Shown here: positions 42,871-51,820 of the stretch, piece after piece
How the letters are laid out: the number at the start of each line of letters is the position of its first letter
How positions within the stretch are numbered: the first letter of the stretch is position 1
Assembly (NCBI RefSeq): GCF_027270735.1
Contig: NZ_JAPWIJ010000002.1
Coordinates: 124,001-188,000 of the forward strand
Source: Rhodococcus ruber
GTDB taxonomy: Bacteria; Actinomycetota; Actinomycetes; Mycobacteriales; Mycobacteriaceae
DNA: 64,000 nt
Reading direction: 5' to 3'
Translations under genes and position numbers: made by a program
The notes under the pieces: generated by a model
The model's database searches: none
Seen by the model: the letters and a program-made list of their open reading frames with translations, nothing else
Told to the model about the DNA's origin: nothing

Positions 42871-44202
42871 TCAGCCTACCCAGCTGTACACCGATACCCA
42901 GTCGAGGAGCAGATGTCCATTGCTGTTGCCGCTCCCGTTGGTCTCGGTCTGCAACTCCCACCTCATCGGGGTCGACGGAACCCATTTGGTGCTGTCCAGC
43001 AGTACGGCGTCGTCGAGGATGTATCGCACCCGACCCGGTGACCATTCGATCGTGTACGTGTGCCAGCCAGTGAACGTCGCGGACGTCCTCGCGGCCTGGT
43101 CCTGACAACCGCCCACACAGGAGCCGGCACCCGAGTAATGATGGAAGCCACCTGGGCTACCCGACAAACTGCCTTCCGGAAAGTCCATTTCCCCGTCGGC
43201 CGGCCACCTCTCGGATTGCGGCCACAACAGCCACGCAACGTAATACTCGCGCAAATTCGGAGTATCGACTTTGAACCTCGCTGTGTATCGGCCGTAAGTC
43301 TGATTCTGCCCGGCGGAATTTATAACCGGAGAAATACTCGCCCCTGCGGGTATTCCATCCACCTGTCGCAACCAATAGTCCGCCACGCCGTCGTGTGTCG
43401 ACATCACTGCATCGGATCGATAAGGGCGCTTCTGATATGTGTCTTTATAGCACTTGGGGTATGTACGCCATTTTGTCCCCTCGGTACCCGTATAGACGAT
43501 TTTCGCCGGATCGCAATCACTGGCCCAGCTACCCGTCGCGGACGGTTTGCCGAATTCGTCGACGAAGATCTGTTTCCACCCGGGCAAGTCGCCCCGCGGT
43601 GCCGCGACGCCACTCGGATTACCCGAAGCGGGCGGGGTGGAGGGCGTCGTGACGGGAGGGGCCGTGCTCGGCACCGTCGGCGCGGGGAAACCGTTGACGA
43701 CAACCAACCACCGCTGCGCGTCGGACGCGTTGCACGTGTAGAGCTGCACCGTATTGCCCGGAGTTTTGGAATTGTTCGGATTATCCAGGCACACAGTAGA
43801 ATCGCGTATCGACAGTGTTCCGTTGCTTCGCAGCGTCCAGGTCTGGGCCTGACCGCCGTTGCACCGGGCCGTGACGACCGGAACGTTGGCTCTGACGATG
43901 CCTCCGTAGGGCGTCAGGCACTGGCCCTGCACTTGAATGCTGCCGTTGTCGGCACCTGTCCACGTCTGCTGCGCACCTCCGTTGCACGTCCAGATCAACA
44001 CTGGGTTGTTCTGGGCCGTCACCGCGCCCTTGTTGTCCAAACACAGCCCAGCGGGCGTCTTGAGCTGACCGACCGTCACGGCCTCGGCCTGCGGTGCCGA
44101 CACGACCGAGACCACCACGAGAGTCGACGCCACGGCAAACAACGAAACGGCTCGAATACCGAAGAGAACTGACCGGTACCTTTTGAGGTTTGAAATACGC
44201 AC
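42871..44202 (-). CDS. Secreted ricin-B-lectin/GH16 glycanase-like protein
   Basis: 443 residues. A Sec signal peptide (cleavage near PQAEA-V, about residue 45) leads into a ricin-type beta-trefoil/CBM13 domain (about 50-170: repeated Q-x-W motifs in AQQTWTG, AQTWTLR, AQRWLVV), a Pro/Ser/Thr linker and a GH16 domain (about 210-443). The GH16 active site E-x-D-x-x-E is present as DGEMDFPEG. GH16 enzymes cleave beta-1,3/1,4 glucans or galactans. The GTG start (44202) has GGAAGG upstream. The first half and upstream DNA are visibly AT-richer than neighbouring genes. It has a same-length lipoprotein paralogue at 47844. Confidence 0.88.
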   Translation of the reverse strand: MRISNLKRYRSVLFGIRAVSLFAVASTLVVVSVVSAPQAEAVTVGQLKTPAGLCLDNKGAVTAQNNPVLIWTCNGGAQQTWTGADNGSIQVQGQCLTPYGGIVRANVPVVTARCNGGQAQTWTLRSNGTLSIRDSTVCLDNPNNSKTPGNTVQLYTCNASDAQRWLVVVNGFPAPTVPSTAPPVTTPSTPPASGNPSGVAAPRGDLPGWKQIFVDEFGKPSATGSWASDCDPAKIVYTGTEGTKWRTYPKCYKDTYQKRPYRSDAVMSTHDGVADYWLRQVDGIPAGASISPVINSAGQNQTYGRYTARFKVDTPNLREYYVAWLLWPQSERWPADGEMDFPEGSLSGSPGGFHHYSGAGSCVGGCQDQAARTSATFTGWHTYTIEWSPGRVRYILDDAVLLDSTKWVPSTPMRWELQTETNGSGNSNGHLLLDWVSVYSWVG

Positions 44203-44554
44203 TGCACACCTTCCGCATGGGTGAACGACGGCGATCGCGGCGGTGGAGAACCCACCATTCTCGTTCACTCGACTCTATCCAGGGAATACCGGAATTCAGT
44301 AGTGTAATAATTCCGGAGTTTTCGCCTTTTGAAAGGCTCCAATTCTCTCGGAAGCAATTCATAAGAGCCTGAATCAGCCGATGAATCCACAAACCCACTC
44401 CGAGGCGTGCGCCGCGTCCGATCCAGCGCTCCGATACCGTCCGACTCCTCGATACGGGACCTACGGGGACACCACCCGCCGGTATGGCGTTCGGCTGCCT
44501 CTGTACGGTGGAGGGAAGGACCTCAACCGTGTACCACTAAGGGGAAGGAACTTC
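44203..44554. other. AT-rich intergenic region between divergent GH16 and ATP-grasp genes
   Basis: 352 bp without a convincing gene; an in-frame extension of the ATP-grasp ORF to 44381 exists but lacks a ribosome site. AT content is high between about 44260 and 44375. A hairpin with 8-bp arms CCGGAATT (44289-44296) and AATTCCGG (44309-44316) is followed by T-rich DNA. It must carry the promoters for both directions, so the hairpin may be an operator. Confidence 0.6.
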
Positions 44555-45796
44555 ATGGCTCAGCCAGACAGGCTGGAGAAAGACCCGAACAAAGGCTTCG
44601 TCGCCCTGCTGGGCTGGAGTTTGGCGGCAGTCGAAGCACTCGACAAATTCGATCGGCGCTACGTCGTGGTTGCCCCAGAATGGGCCGAGGCGTACTGCAC
44701 CGAGCACGATATTCCCTATTTGCCGTGGAACTTCGAACGACTCAACGATCGTTCGCTCGAGATCGCCGAAACTCTGCAGAGCGAAGGCGTCGACGTCGCG
44801 ATCCCGCTCTACGAGGAGACGGTCGAGTGGGCCGGTGCCATCAACTCGGTACTACTCGGCAACCCTCGACTGTTCGGTCAGGCCATGCTGTTGCGGGACA
44901 AGGCGCTGATGAAGCGTCGCGCCCAACTGGGCGGCATTCGCGTCGGTATCTTCGAAGAAGCCCACGACCGCGAGGATGTCATCCGATTCCTCCGCCGCGT
45001 CAATCAGACGTTGCTCAAGCTCGACGGCGATCCGAACGACCCCATTCACCTCAAGGCCTTCGACAAGGCAGGATGCTTGGGCCACCGCGTCATTCGCACG
45101 CCGGACGAGGTCGACTCCATCCCGGACGAGGAATTTCCGGTTCTGATGGAATCGCACCTGGACGGATGGGAATTCGCCGTCGAAGCGTGGATCCACAACG
45201 GCAAGATCAAGTTCCTCAACATCTCCGAGTACGTCACGCTCGGCTACTCCGTATTCGTCCCTGCGACACCGGAGTTGGAGAAGTACCGCGAGCAGATCAC
45301 CGTGCAGATCGAAAAGCTGATCAAGGCCTTCGACATCGAGTTCGGGTTCATCCACCCCGAGTACTTCGTCACCAGCGACGGCGAGATGTACTTCGGTGAA
45401 GTCGCTTATCGTCCACCAGGTTTCAAAGTGTTCGAGCTGTTGGAACGGGCCTACGGGTTCAACGCCTACCAGGGCTTGGCGCTGGCGTTCGACCCGAAGA
45501 CCACCGAGGAGGAGATCGACGCCTTCTTCCCGACGGAAGTGGTCGACGCCACCGGTCACGCCGGATGCTTCGGCGTCTACCCGCGCCGACGCGTCGTCAG
45601 CGATCTCGTCATCCCCGAGGTCACCGCGGACGACGACTACTACGAGACCAATGACCTGTCGGCTCCGGTCGAGGAAACCGTCACCAAGAGAACGGCATTC
45701 GGCACGCACTGGGGTCTGCTGTACTTCTTCGGCGACGATCCCTACCGTATGCGTGATCTGCTCAAGCAACAGGAAGAACTGGACTTCTACGTGTGA
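44555..45796 (+). CDS. ATP-grasp ligase of unknown substrate
   Basis: 413 residues. An N-terminal pre-ATP-grasp domain (VVVAPEWAEAYCTEHDIPYLPW) contains AIPLYEETVEWAGAINSVLLG. The ATP-grasp core has a conserved lysine in HLKAFDKAGCLGHRVI, the hinge VLMESHLDGWEFAVEAWIHNG and the metal/phosphate site YFGEVAYRPPG with Glu282 and Arg286. It resembles carboxylate-amine ligases of the carbamoyl-phosphate-synthase-like group. The ATG at 44555 follows GGGGAAGGAA. Its stop overlaps the next gene (GTGA), indicating a functional pair with the papain-like protein. I do not recognise the pathway. Peptide-bond or amide formation is expected from the fold. Confidence 0.82.
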   Translation: MAQPDRLEKDPNKGFVALLGWSLAAVEALDKFDRRYVVVAPEWAEAYCTEHDIPYLPWNFERLNDRSLEIAETLQSEGVDVAIPLYEETVEWAGAINSVLLGNPRLFGQAMLLRDKALMKRRAQLGGIRVGIFEEAHDREDVIRFLRRVNQTLLKLDGDPNDPIHLKAFDKAGCLGHRVIRTPDEVDSIPDEEFPVLMESHLDGWEFAVEAWIHNGKIKFLNISEYVTLGYSVFVPATPELEKYREQITVQIEKLIKAFDIEFGFIHPEYFVTSDGEMYFGEVAYRPPGFKVFELLERAYGFNAYQGLALAFDPKTTEEEIDAFFPTEVVDATGHAGCFGVYPRRRVVSDLVIPEVTADDDYYETNDLSAPVEETVTKRTAFGTHWGLLYFFGDDPYRMRDLLKQQEELDFYV

Positions 45797-47862
45797 AGCA
45801 GCAACTCGGGGACGACAACAACCCACCGTCACAGACGATGCACGAGCCGGCGCCGACGAACGCGACCACCGCGGTGGACAGAGCGTTGGCATCACGGTTG
45901 GCGCAACTCGACCATGCGGTGCATGCCTTGGCCGATGCACCTGAGTTCAGCAAGAACACCAAGGTGCGACGAGTTCTGGACGGTCTGCATCGAGTCTTGT
46001 TGCAGCCCGGCGGTTGCGGTGCCATTCGCGAACGCGCCGAGGTGCTCGAGAATGCGGGTCTGTTCGCGGGCACCGATTGGGCGCAGCCGGACATTCTCGT
46101 TCCAGGGTTCGTGGGACCCAGCTTGCGCAGCGGCAACGATGACACCTTCGTGCTCGAAGCGACCAGCGAACTGCGCATGATCGCAATCGTCGCGGGCGAG
46201 TACGAGCATGCTGCGGTGACCGCCGAGGATGCCCGCCGGTTCCTCTCTCAGGTTCTCGCGGTGAATCTCGACGTTCTGTTCACGCCCCCGTCCGAGTCGG
46301 AGCGAGTTCGCTTGGGTCGTACCGCGCATCTGATCCGTGATCTGTTCGGGTACGTGGCCGGGCAGATCGGCTACGACAGTGTGCTCGACGAGTTGGTCGA
46401 GGAAATCTGGCGGATTCTGCGGCAGCGTCCGATTCAGGTGGACACCATCAAGGACATGGTCACCCGCATCGCGATCTATCGTGACGACCCGACCGTCGAC
46501 CTCGGCACCTCCGGGCAGGGCCTGGATAGGTTGATCACGGCCCTGTTCGGCACCACCGATGCGTGCCGAGAGGATCCGGGCGTGGAGGTGTACCGGTCGC
46601 GGCTCGAGGCCATGGATGTCGAGGCGCTGCAGTTCGAGGCCCGCGGGTTCGCACGAGCCATGCACGACACCGGACTCGTCTCGCCGTACCACGCGACGCT
46701 GACGCAGTACCTCGTCGATCACTACTCGTATGTTCTTCCCGAGGCCCTGGGCCTGTCCGACACCGGACGCACCTGTCTGACGCGCTATCCGGAATTGGTC
46801 CATCGCCTCATCGAGGAGACGGTGTACCCCGAAACAGCGCAGTGCCTCTACGGATTGGCGTTGCTTCTCGATCGCGGAATTCTGCACCAGCCGCCGATCG
46901 TACCGTCGCTGTGGCGGCAGATCTCGCTCAAACTCGCTCCTGCGGTGCGGGAACGACTGATCACCACGTTCGGGCCGGTGCCCGCCCCGGAGTCACGCTT
47001 GCTCGGAGGTTTGCTCTCGATGCTCGGGCAGCCCCTGGGTGTGGGACAGGGCGACAACCCGACGTGTCAGTCGGCGCGGGCATTGTCGATGTGGGCATAC
47101 AACGACCCCGATTACCTCCTGCAGATGGTGGTGTGGGCCGCACGTGACGAGGAGATCGTCATGCACTTCGAGGGTCAGTCGATCTCGTCGACCGAGAGTG
47201 TCAGCGGCGTCGCCACGTCCGATCCGGTGGACCTCGATCCCGCGTCGCTGCTGCTGGTTCCGCACCTCGATCGCATCTACGCCGAGATGGTCCGGCGCTG
47301 CGCCGATCGTCCCGGCGACCCGCACCGCTGGGTCAACCCAGAGTTCCACGGGTGGTGGTCGGCACGCGAGTTCCATATCGATGTGGATGTCGCCACCGGA
47401 AACATCGTCGATCTGGACGCGTTCCTGCGCCAGTTCTACGCGGCGTATCACCCGGAGTACAACGGGCATCAACCGTTGATTCACCCACAGCCGGCAGGTG
47501 TGGCCGTAACCGACAGCGCTGCACGGTATGTGGGATGGCACGCCATCACAATTCTGCGCGTGACCGCCGACCCCGACGGCGTCATGCGGGTCTATTTCTT
47601 CAACCCGAACAACGACAGTGGGCAGGACTGGGGCGACGGCGTCGTGGTGGGAACGGCAGGTAACGGCGAACGCGCCGGCGAAGGTTCGCTGCCGTTCGAC
47701 CAATTCGCATCGCGGCTGTACATCTTCCACACCGATCCGCTCGAGAACGGTGAGCCGGAGAAGATTCCGGTCGAAGACATCGAAACCATCGTGGGCTTCA
47801 TCGAACGCAGTTGGGGCGCAGGGCGATCGGTTCGCGCTGCCGATCAGCCGTTCCAGGAGTAG
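45793..47862 (+). CDS. Large protein with papain-like Gln-Cys-His-Asn site, partner of ATP-grasp
   Basis: 689 residues, no signal peptide. The first 400 residues look helical (VLDELVEEIWRILRQRPIQVDTIKDM and similar) with no family I can name. The C-terminal part contains GVGQGDNPTCQSARALSMW with Gln419 six residues before Cys425, the oxyanion/nucleophile spacing of papain-like enzymes, then VGWHAITIL (His583) and YFFNPNNDSG (Asn604). This suggests a cysteine peptidase, transglutaminase or amidohydrolase fold. The GTG start overlaps the ATP-grasp stop. The 3' end overlaps the convergent GH16 lipoprotein gene by 19 bp. Function unknown; formation or cleavage of a peptide/amide made with the ligase is my inference. 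Confidence 0.75.
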   Translation: MKQQLGDDNNPPSQTMHEPAPTNATTAVDRALASRLAQLDHAVHALADAPEFSKNTKVRRVLDGLHRVLLQPGGCGAIRERAEVLENAGLFAGTDWAQPDILVPGFVGPSLRSGNDDTFVLEATSELRMIAIVAGEYEHAAVTAEDARRFLSQVLAVNLDVLFTPPSESERVRLGRTAHLIRDLFGYVAGQIGYDSVLDELVEEIWRILRQRPIQVDTIKDMVTRIAIYRDDPTVDLGTSGQGLDRLITALFGTTDACREDPGVEVYRSRLEAMDVEALQFEARGFARAMHDTGLVSPYHATLTQYLVDHYSYVLPEALGLSDTGRTCLTRYPELVHRLIEETVYPETAQCLYGLALLLDRGILHQPPIVPSLWRQISLKLAPAVRERLITTFGPVPAPESRLLGGLLSMLGQPLGVGQGDNPTCQSARALSMWAYNDPDYLLQMVVWAARDEEIVMHFEGQSISSTESVSGVATSDPVDLDPASLLLVPHLDRIYAEMVRRCADRPGDPHRWVNPEFHGWWSAREFHIDVDVATGNIVDLDAFLRQFYAAYHPEYNGHQPLIHPQPAGVAVTDSAARYVGWHAITILRVTADPDGVMRVYFFNPNNDSGQDWGDGVVVGTAGNGERAGEGSLPFDQFASRLYIFHTDPLENGEPEKIPVEDIETIVGFIERSWGAGRSVRAADQPFQE

Positions 47863-49175
47863 ACCGAAGCCCAATCCAGGATCAGATTGCCCTCACTGTT
47901 CCCGGAACCCTTCGTCTCGGTCTGCAGCTCCCAACGCATCGGTGTGGACGGCACGAAGTCCGTGGTGTCCAGGACGACCGTGTCATCGAGGATGTAGCGA
48001 ATTCTGCCTGGCGACCATTCCATGGTGTAGGTGTGCCAGTCGGTGAACCTCGCGCCGACATCGGTAGCGGCCAATTTGCATCCGTTTGCACAGGATCCTT
48101 CGCCTGCGAAGTGGTGGAACCCTCCGACGTTGCCGGCCAACGAACCCTCGGGGAAGTCGAATTCGCCGTCTTCAGGCCACTTCTCGGACTGAGGCCACAG
48201 TAGCCATGCTACGTAGTACTCGTCCAGGTCAGGCGAATCGACCTTGAAACGTGCGGTGTATCGACCGTAGGTCTGGTACTGGCTGTCCACATCGATGACC
48301 GGTGAGATACTCGCCCCGGCCGGCATTCCGTCGACCTGCCGAAGGTGGTACTCGAGTGCACCGTTGTCGGTGGACAGCACGGCGTCGGGTCGGTACGGAC
48401 GCTTGTCGTACGTGTCGGGGAAGCACGTCGGGTAGGTCCGCCATTGCTGACCTTCGTTTCCGGTGTACACGATTTCCGAGGGATCGCAGTCGTTGGCCCA
48501 ACTTCCGGGAGCGGACGGCTTGGTGAACTCGTCGACGAAGATCTGCTTCCACCCCGGGAGGTCCCCCTGGGGCGCGGCGACACCACCAGGGTTGTCCGCT
48601 GCGGATGGTGCGGGGACAACCGGAACCCACGTCTGCGCGTCGGATCCGTCGCAGGTGGCCAACCGGACATCGGACTCGTCGACTCCGCTGTTCGCTCGGA
48701 GTGCCATGCACCAGGTCGTACCTGCTACCTCGATCGAACCCGAGTCGCCTGCGGTCCAATTCTGGCTCGCCTCGTCGGTGCATCGGCCGAGAACGACGTC
48801 AGCGCCGTCGTCCAATGAGCCGCTTCGGGGACCGAGGCAACGTGACTGCATGCGGACGGTGCCGTCGGTTTCGGCGACCCAGAGTTGCGTATTCGTTCCG
48901 TTGCACGAGGTGAGTCGCACCGGGGTCTCCCCGTTGGCATCGGAACTGTCGGCTTGAAGACACAGGCCCTCGGTGGTTTCGATCTGCCCGGTGAAACTGG
49001 CCGACGGCGTCTTGGCGGGATCCTCGGACCCGAACGGACTGCACCCGGTGATCAGCGACGCCACGGTCAGTAGCGACACAGACGCAACAATCATGCGTCG
49101 TGCACTCCGTACGCCTCCACCCCACCGACCGGGACGCGAACTTCCATGCCGAATTCGCATCGGGGTCGTCCCCAT
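47844..49175 (-). CDS. Ricin-B-lectin/GH16 glycanase-like lipoprotein
   Basis: 443 residues. An arginine-rich N-terminus and a hydrophobic helix lead to the lipobox LITGC (about residue 45). Then come a beta-trefoil ricin domain (about 55-190, with SQNWTAG and AQTWVPV repeats) and a GH16 domain (about 205-443) with the catalytic DGEFDFPEG. Over the GH16 part it is clearly paralogous to the 42871-44202 gene (shared GDLPGWKQIFVDEF and YYVAWLLWPQSE). It is membrane-anchored where the other is secreted. Start at 49175: GGAGG five bases upstream lies inside the alternative start at 49187. Confidence 0.88.
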   Translation of the reverse strand: MGTTPMRIRHGSSRPGRWGGGVRSARRMIVASVSLLTVASLITGCSPFGSEDPAKTPSASFTGQIETTEGLCLQADSSDANGETPVRLTSCNGTNTQLWVAETDGTVRMQSRCLGPRSGSLDDGADVVLGRCTDEASQNWTAGDSGSIEVAGTTWCMALRANSGVDESDVRLATCDGSDAQTWVPVVPAPSAADNPGGVAAPQGDLPGWKQIFVDEFTKPSAPGSWANDCDPSEIVYTGNEGQQWRTYPTCFPDTYDKRPYRPDAVLSTDNGALEYHLRQVDGMPAGASISPVIDVDSQYQTYGRYTARFKVDSPDLDEYYVAWLLWPQSEKWPEDGEFDFPEGSLAGNVGGFHHFAGEGSCANGCKLAATDVGARFTDWHTYTMEWSPGRIRYILDDTVVLDTTDFVPSTPMRWELQTETKGSGNSEGNLILDWASVYSWNG

Positions 49176-49258
49176 TGCTGCCTCCATAAGTGACGATCCG
49201 TACTTTCCGAGAGTACAGACAGTCGGCAGTCGACCCGTTTCTCAGCCCTCCAGCGGGC

Positions 49259-49474
49259 TCAGCCCCTCTTTTTCAACGCGTCCGGCTTGTGGACTGCATC
49301 CTTACCCGACTTGTCGCTCTCGACGCGATACTGCGGGTCGTCCTTCGAGGCCTTCACTGTTCGGCCTGCCGCTTCGGTCTCGGAGGTGATCTTCTCCACC
49401 ACCTCCCCCTCGGTCGTTGTTCCATGGGTCTGCCATTCGACCTTGTCGCCCTTGTGTAGTTCGTCTTTCGCCAT
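49259..49474 (-). CDS. Hypervirulence-associated TUDOR-domain (DUF2945) protein
   Basis: 71 residues. LHKGDKVEWQTHGTTTEGEVVEKITSET followed by DDPQYRVESDKSGKDAVHKPDAL is the standard DUF2945/HVA1 small tudor-like barrel. These proteins are widespread in soil bacteria, often next to or fused with stress genes; their function is unknown. Lysine-rich and cytosolic. The ATG at 49474 has AGGGA 11 bases upstream. The frame is open further upstream but that part lies antisense to, and in another frame of, the mycolyltransferase gene. Confidence 0.85.
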   Translation of the reverse strand: MAKDELHKGDKVEWQTHGTTTEGEVVEKITSETEAAGRTVKASKDDPQYRVESDKSGKDAVHKPDALKKRG

Positions 49475-49536
49475 GGTCGGGCAGTCCCTTCGTCGGTGAT
49501 GTTCATCGACGAGTACCCAAGGGAGTCTCGGCGCAA

Positions 49537-50559
49537 TCAGCTGGTTCCCAGAGCCGGAGCCAGTGTGGTGAACCAGGCTTCGCGTAGCTGATCCTCGAAC
49601 AACGGCCAGGTGTGTGCACCCTCGTCGCGCATGGAAACGGTCGCCGGCACATCGGCCTGGCGCAGCGCATCGACGAAGATCGACGTGCAGTAGTTCACCA
49701 TCGCTTCGACCGCCATTCCACCGAACGGCGGAATGGCACCCTCGGGAATCCGGTCCACCGGTCCGGGAAGTCCACGGGACGAGCTGACGTACACTGCGGT
49801 TCCGCGCAGTCGTTCGACGTTGAGGGAAGGATCGTGGTCGCGCCAGCCCTGGCTTCCCGGCAGCCCCCACATGTTGAACGGATTGTTGAGCCCGCCGGCG
49901 ATCATTGCCGAGATACCAGCGGTGGCAAGAGGATTCGACGGTGCCGGGCAGCCACTGAACGACGCGGCGGCGTCGAACACATCCGGGGCCTGGATCGCCA
50001 GATCCAGTGCGGGCCCACCGCTCATCGACAGACCTGCCACCCCGCGTCGACCGTTGGACCCATAGGCGGCGTCGACGGCTGCAGGCAGTTCGCGAGTCAG
50101 GTACGTCTGCCACATGTTGCTGCCCAGTACCGGATCGGGTGTCTGCCAATCGGTATAGAAGCTGAAACGGCCTCCGATGGGCGCTACGACCGTGACGTTC
50201 TTGTCGAGAAAGAACTGTTCGACGCCGGAGTTGTTGAGCCACCCCACCCCGTCTTCGTTGCCGAGTGCACCGTTGAGCAGGATCAGGCTCGGGGCAGGTC
50301 CGCCTCCCGGCGAATGCAGAATCTCGTTGGAGACGACGCGATTCATGGACGGGGAGAACACATTCAACACTGCACGGGTGGCCGACACCTGATGGATCCC
50401 GACGGCTCCGGCCGCCGCGTCGGCCGATCCCGAGTTGCCCGGCAGGGCCTGGGCCGACGTCCCGGTCAGCAGCATCGATCCCATCACGGCGGCCGTCACC
50501 ACCGCAGCGGATCGAGTTCGCTTCTTTCTCTTCAGTCCCACTGGCAACATCAGCACCAT
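49537..50559 (-). CDS. Antigen 85-type mycolyltransferase / esterase
   Basis: 340 residues. A signal peptide (basic KRKKRTR, hydrophobic AAVVTAAVMGSMLLTG, cleavage after AQA) leads into the alpha/beta-hydrolase characteristic of Fbp proteins: SPSMNRVVSNEIL, LILLNGALGNEDGVGWLNN, VAPIGGRFSFYTDWQTPDP, and the nucleophile in VAGLSMSGGPALDLA. The C-terminal GAHTWPLFEDQL supplies the His. Such enzymes transfer mycolic acids onto trehalose or arabinogalactan outside the membrane. Its presence supports a mycolate-bearing organism. The first Met is at 50559; Met4 (50550) is an alternative. Confidence 0.9.
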   Translation of the reverse strand: MVLMLPVGLKRKKRTRSAAVVTAAVMGSMLLTGTSAQALPGNSGSADAAAGAVGIHQVSATRAVLNVFSPSMNRVVSNEILHSPGGGPAPSLILLNGALGNEDGVGWLNNSGVEQFFLDKNVTVVAPIGGRFSFYTDWQTPDPVLGSNMWQTYLTRELPAAVDAAYGSNGRRGVAGLSMSGGPALDLAIQAPDVFDAAASFSGCPAPSNPLATAGISAMIAGGLNNPFNMWGLPGSQGWRDHDPSLNVERLRGTAVYVSSSRGLPGPVDRIPEGAIPPFGGMAVEAMVNYCTSIFVDALRQADVPATVSMRDEGAHTWPLFEDQLREAWFTTLAPALGTS

Positions 50560-50640
50560 CCGAGGGTTGCACGGATTCCGCTTTCTACCGCTAACGATCA
50601 GATTACGAAACCGATCGGTTCGTACGCTTGCTCGGCGCCG

Positions 50641-51798
50641 TCACGGATTCGCAGCACGGATCCGCGCGGCTTGCAGCGTCAGATGGTGCCGCTCGGTCAC
50701 CGAGGGAGCCGACTGCGCCGCGCGGGCGTACAACTGCGCGGCCTGGGTGAGGTCACCCGCCTTCTCGTGCAGATGAGCAGCCGCCGCAGTGTGCCTCGGG
50801 ACGGCGGAATCGACCTCGGCGAGGGCCGCGAGCCCAGCGGCGGGGCCGTCGGCTTCCCCGACGGCCACCGCACGGTTGAGCTGCACGACGGGGCTGCCGG
50901 TGAGGGCCAGCAACTCGTCGTACCACTCGACGATCTGGACCCAGTCGGTCTCCTCGACTCGCATCGCGTCGGCATGCAGGGCAGCGATCGCCGCCTGGGC
51001 CTGGAACTCACCCAACCGGTCTCGGGCGAGCGCCGCCTGCAAAATCTGTACGCCCTCGGCAATAAGTGCTGTGTCCCAACGGGATCGATCCTGTTCCGCC
51101 AAGGGGATGAGTTGACCGTCCGATCCGGTTCGCGCCGAACGGCGCGCGTGATGCAGCACCATCAGCGCCAACAGACCCGCGGTTTCTTCGTCGTCGGACA
51201 GTGACGTCAGCTGTCGCGTCAACCGGATCGCCTCCGCCGCCAGGTCGACATCTCCGGTGTACCCCTCGTTGAACACGAGATACAGCACCCGTCGTACCGT
51301 GCCCAGGTCGCCCGGCGCATCGAAACGCACATCACGCACCGCACGCTTTGCTCGGCTGATGCGCTGCGCCATGGTCTTCTCCGGCACGAGGTACGCCTGC
51401 GCGATCTGCTGTGTCGTCAGCCCGCCGACGGCGCGCAGGGTCAGCGCCACCGCGGCCGCCGGAGTCAGCGCCGGATGTGCACACAGGAAAAACAACTGCA
51501 GCGTGTCGTCGACGCTCGCCACGCTCCCCTGTTCCGGCTGCGCCGCGAGTCGATCTTCCCGATCTCGACGCGCCTTCTCGGAGCGCTGTGCATCGAGAAA
51601 TTTCCGCCAGGCGACGGTGACGAGCCAGCCCTTCGGGTCGGTGGGCGCGTCACCTGCCCCGGCCGAGATTGCCCACGTCGAAGCCGCCTGCACCAATGCC
51701 TCCTGCACGGCGTCCTCGGCCGACGCGAAGTCTGCTCCGCGGTGGACGAGGACGCCGATCACGGCGGGCGTCAGTGCCCGCAGCACTCGGGGATCCAT
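50641..51798 (-). CDS. ECF42-type RNA polymerase sigma factor
   Basis: 385 residues. Sigma region 2 is at about 20-90 (FASAEDAVQEALVQAA, then PKGWLVTVAWRKFLDAQRSEKAR) and region 4 at about 120-175 (GGLTTQQIAQAYLVPEKTMAQRISRAKRAV). A long C-terminal extension (about 180-385) with helical, TPR-like repeats and AVAVGEADGPAAGL typical of ECF42 follows. The YciI/DGPF gene immediately upstream (22 bp) is the standard companion of ECF42, with no anti-sigma factor. The start codon is uncertain; ATG at 51798 is used. The promoter targets cannot be read from this window. Confidence 0.9.
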   Translation of the reverse strand: MDPRVLRALTPAVIGVLVHRGADFASAEDAVQEALVQAASTWAISAGAGDAPTDPKGWLVTVAWRKFLDAQRSEKARRDREDRLAAQPEQGSVASVDDTLQLFFLCAHPALTPAAAVALTLRAVGGLTTQQIAQAYLVPEKTMAQRISRAKRAVRDVRFDAPGDLGTVRRVLYLVFNEGYTGDVDLAAEAIRLTRQLTSLSDDEETAGLLALMVLHHARRSARTGSDGQLIPLAEQDRSRWDTALIAEGVQILQAALARDRLGEFQAQAAIAALHADAMRVEETDWVQIVEWYDELLALTGSPVVQLNRAVAVGEADGPAAGLAALAEVDSAVPRHTAAAAHLHEKAGDLTQAAQLYARAAQSAPSVTERHHLTLQAARIRAANP

Positions 51799-51820
51799 GA
51801 CGATCGTCGGCCGACCGCCG

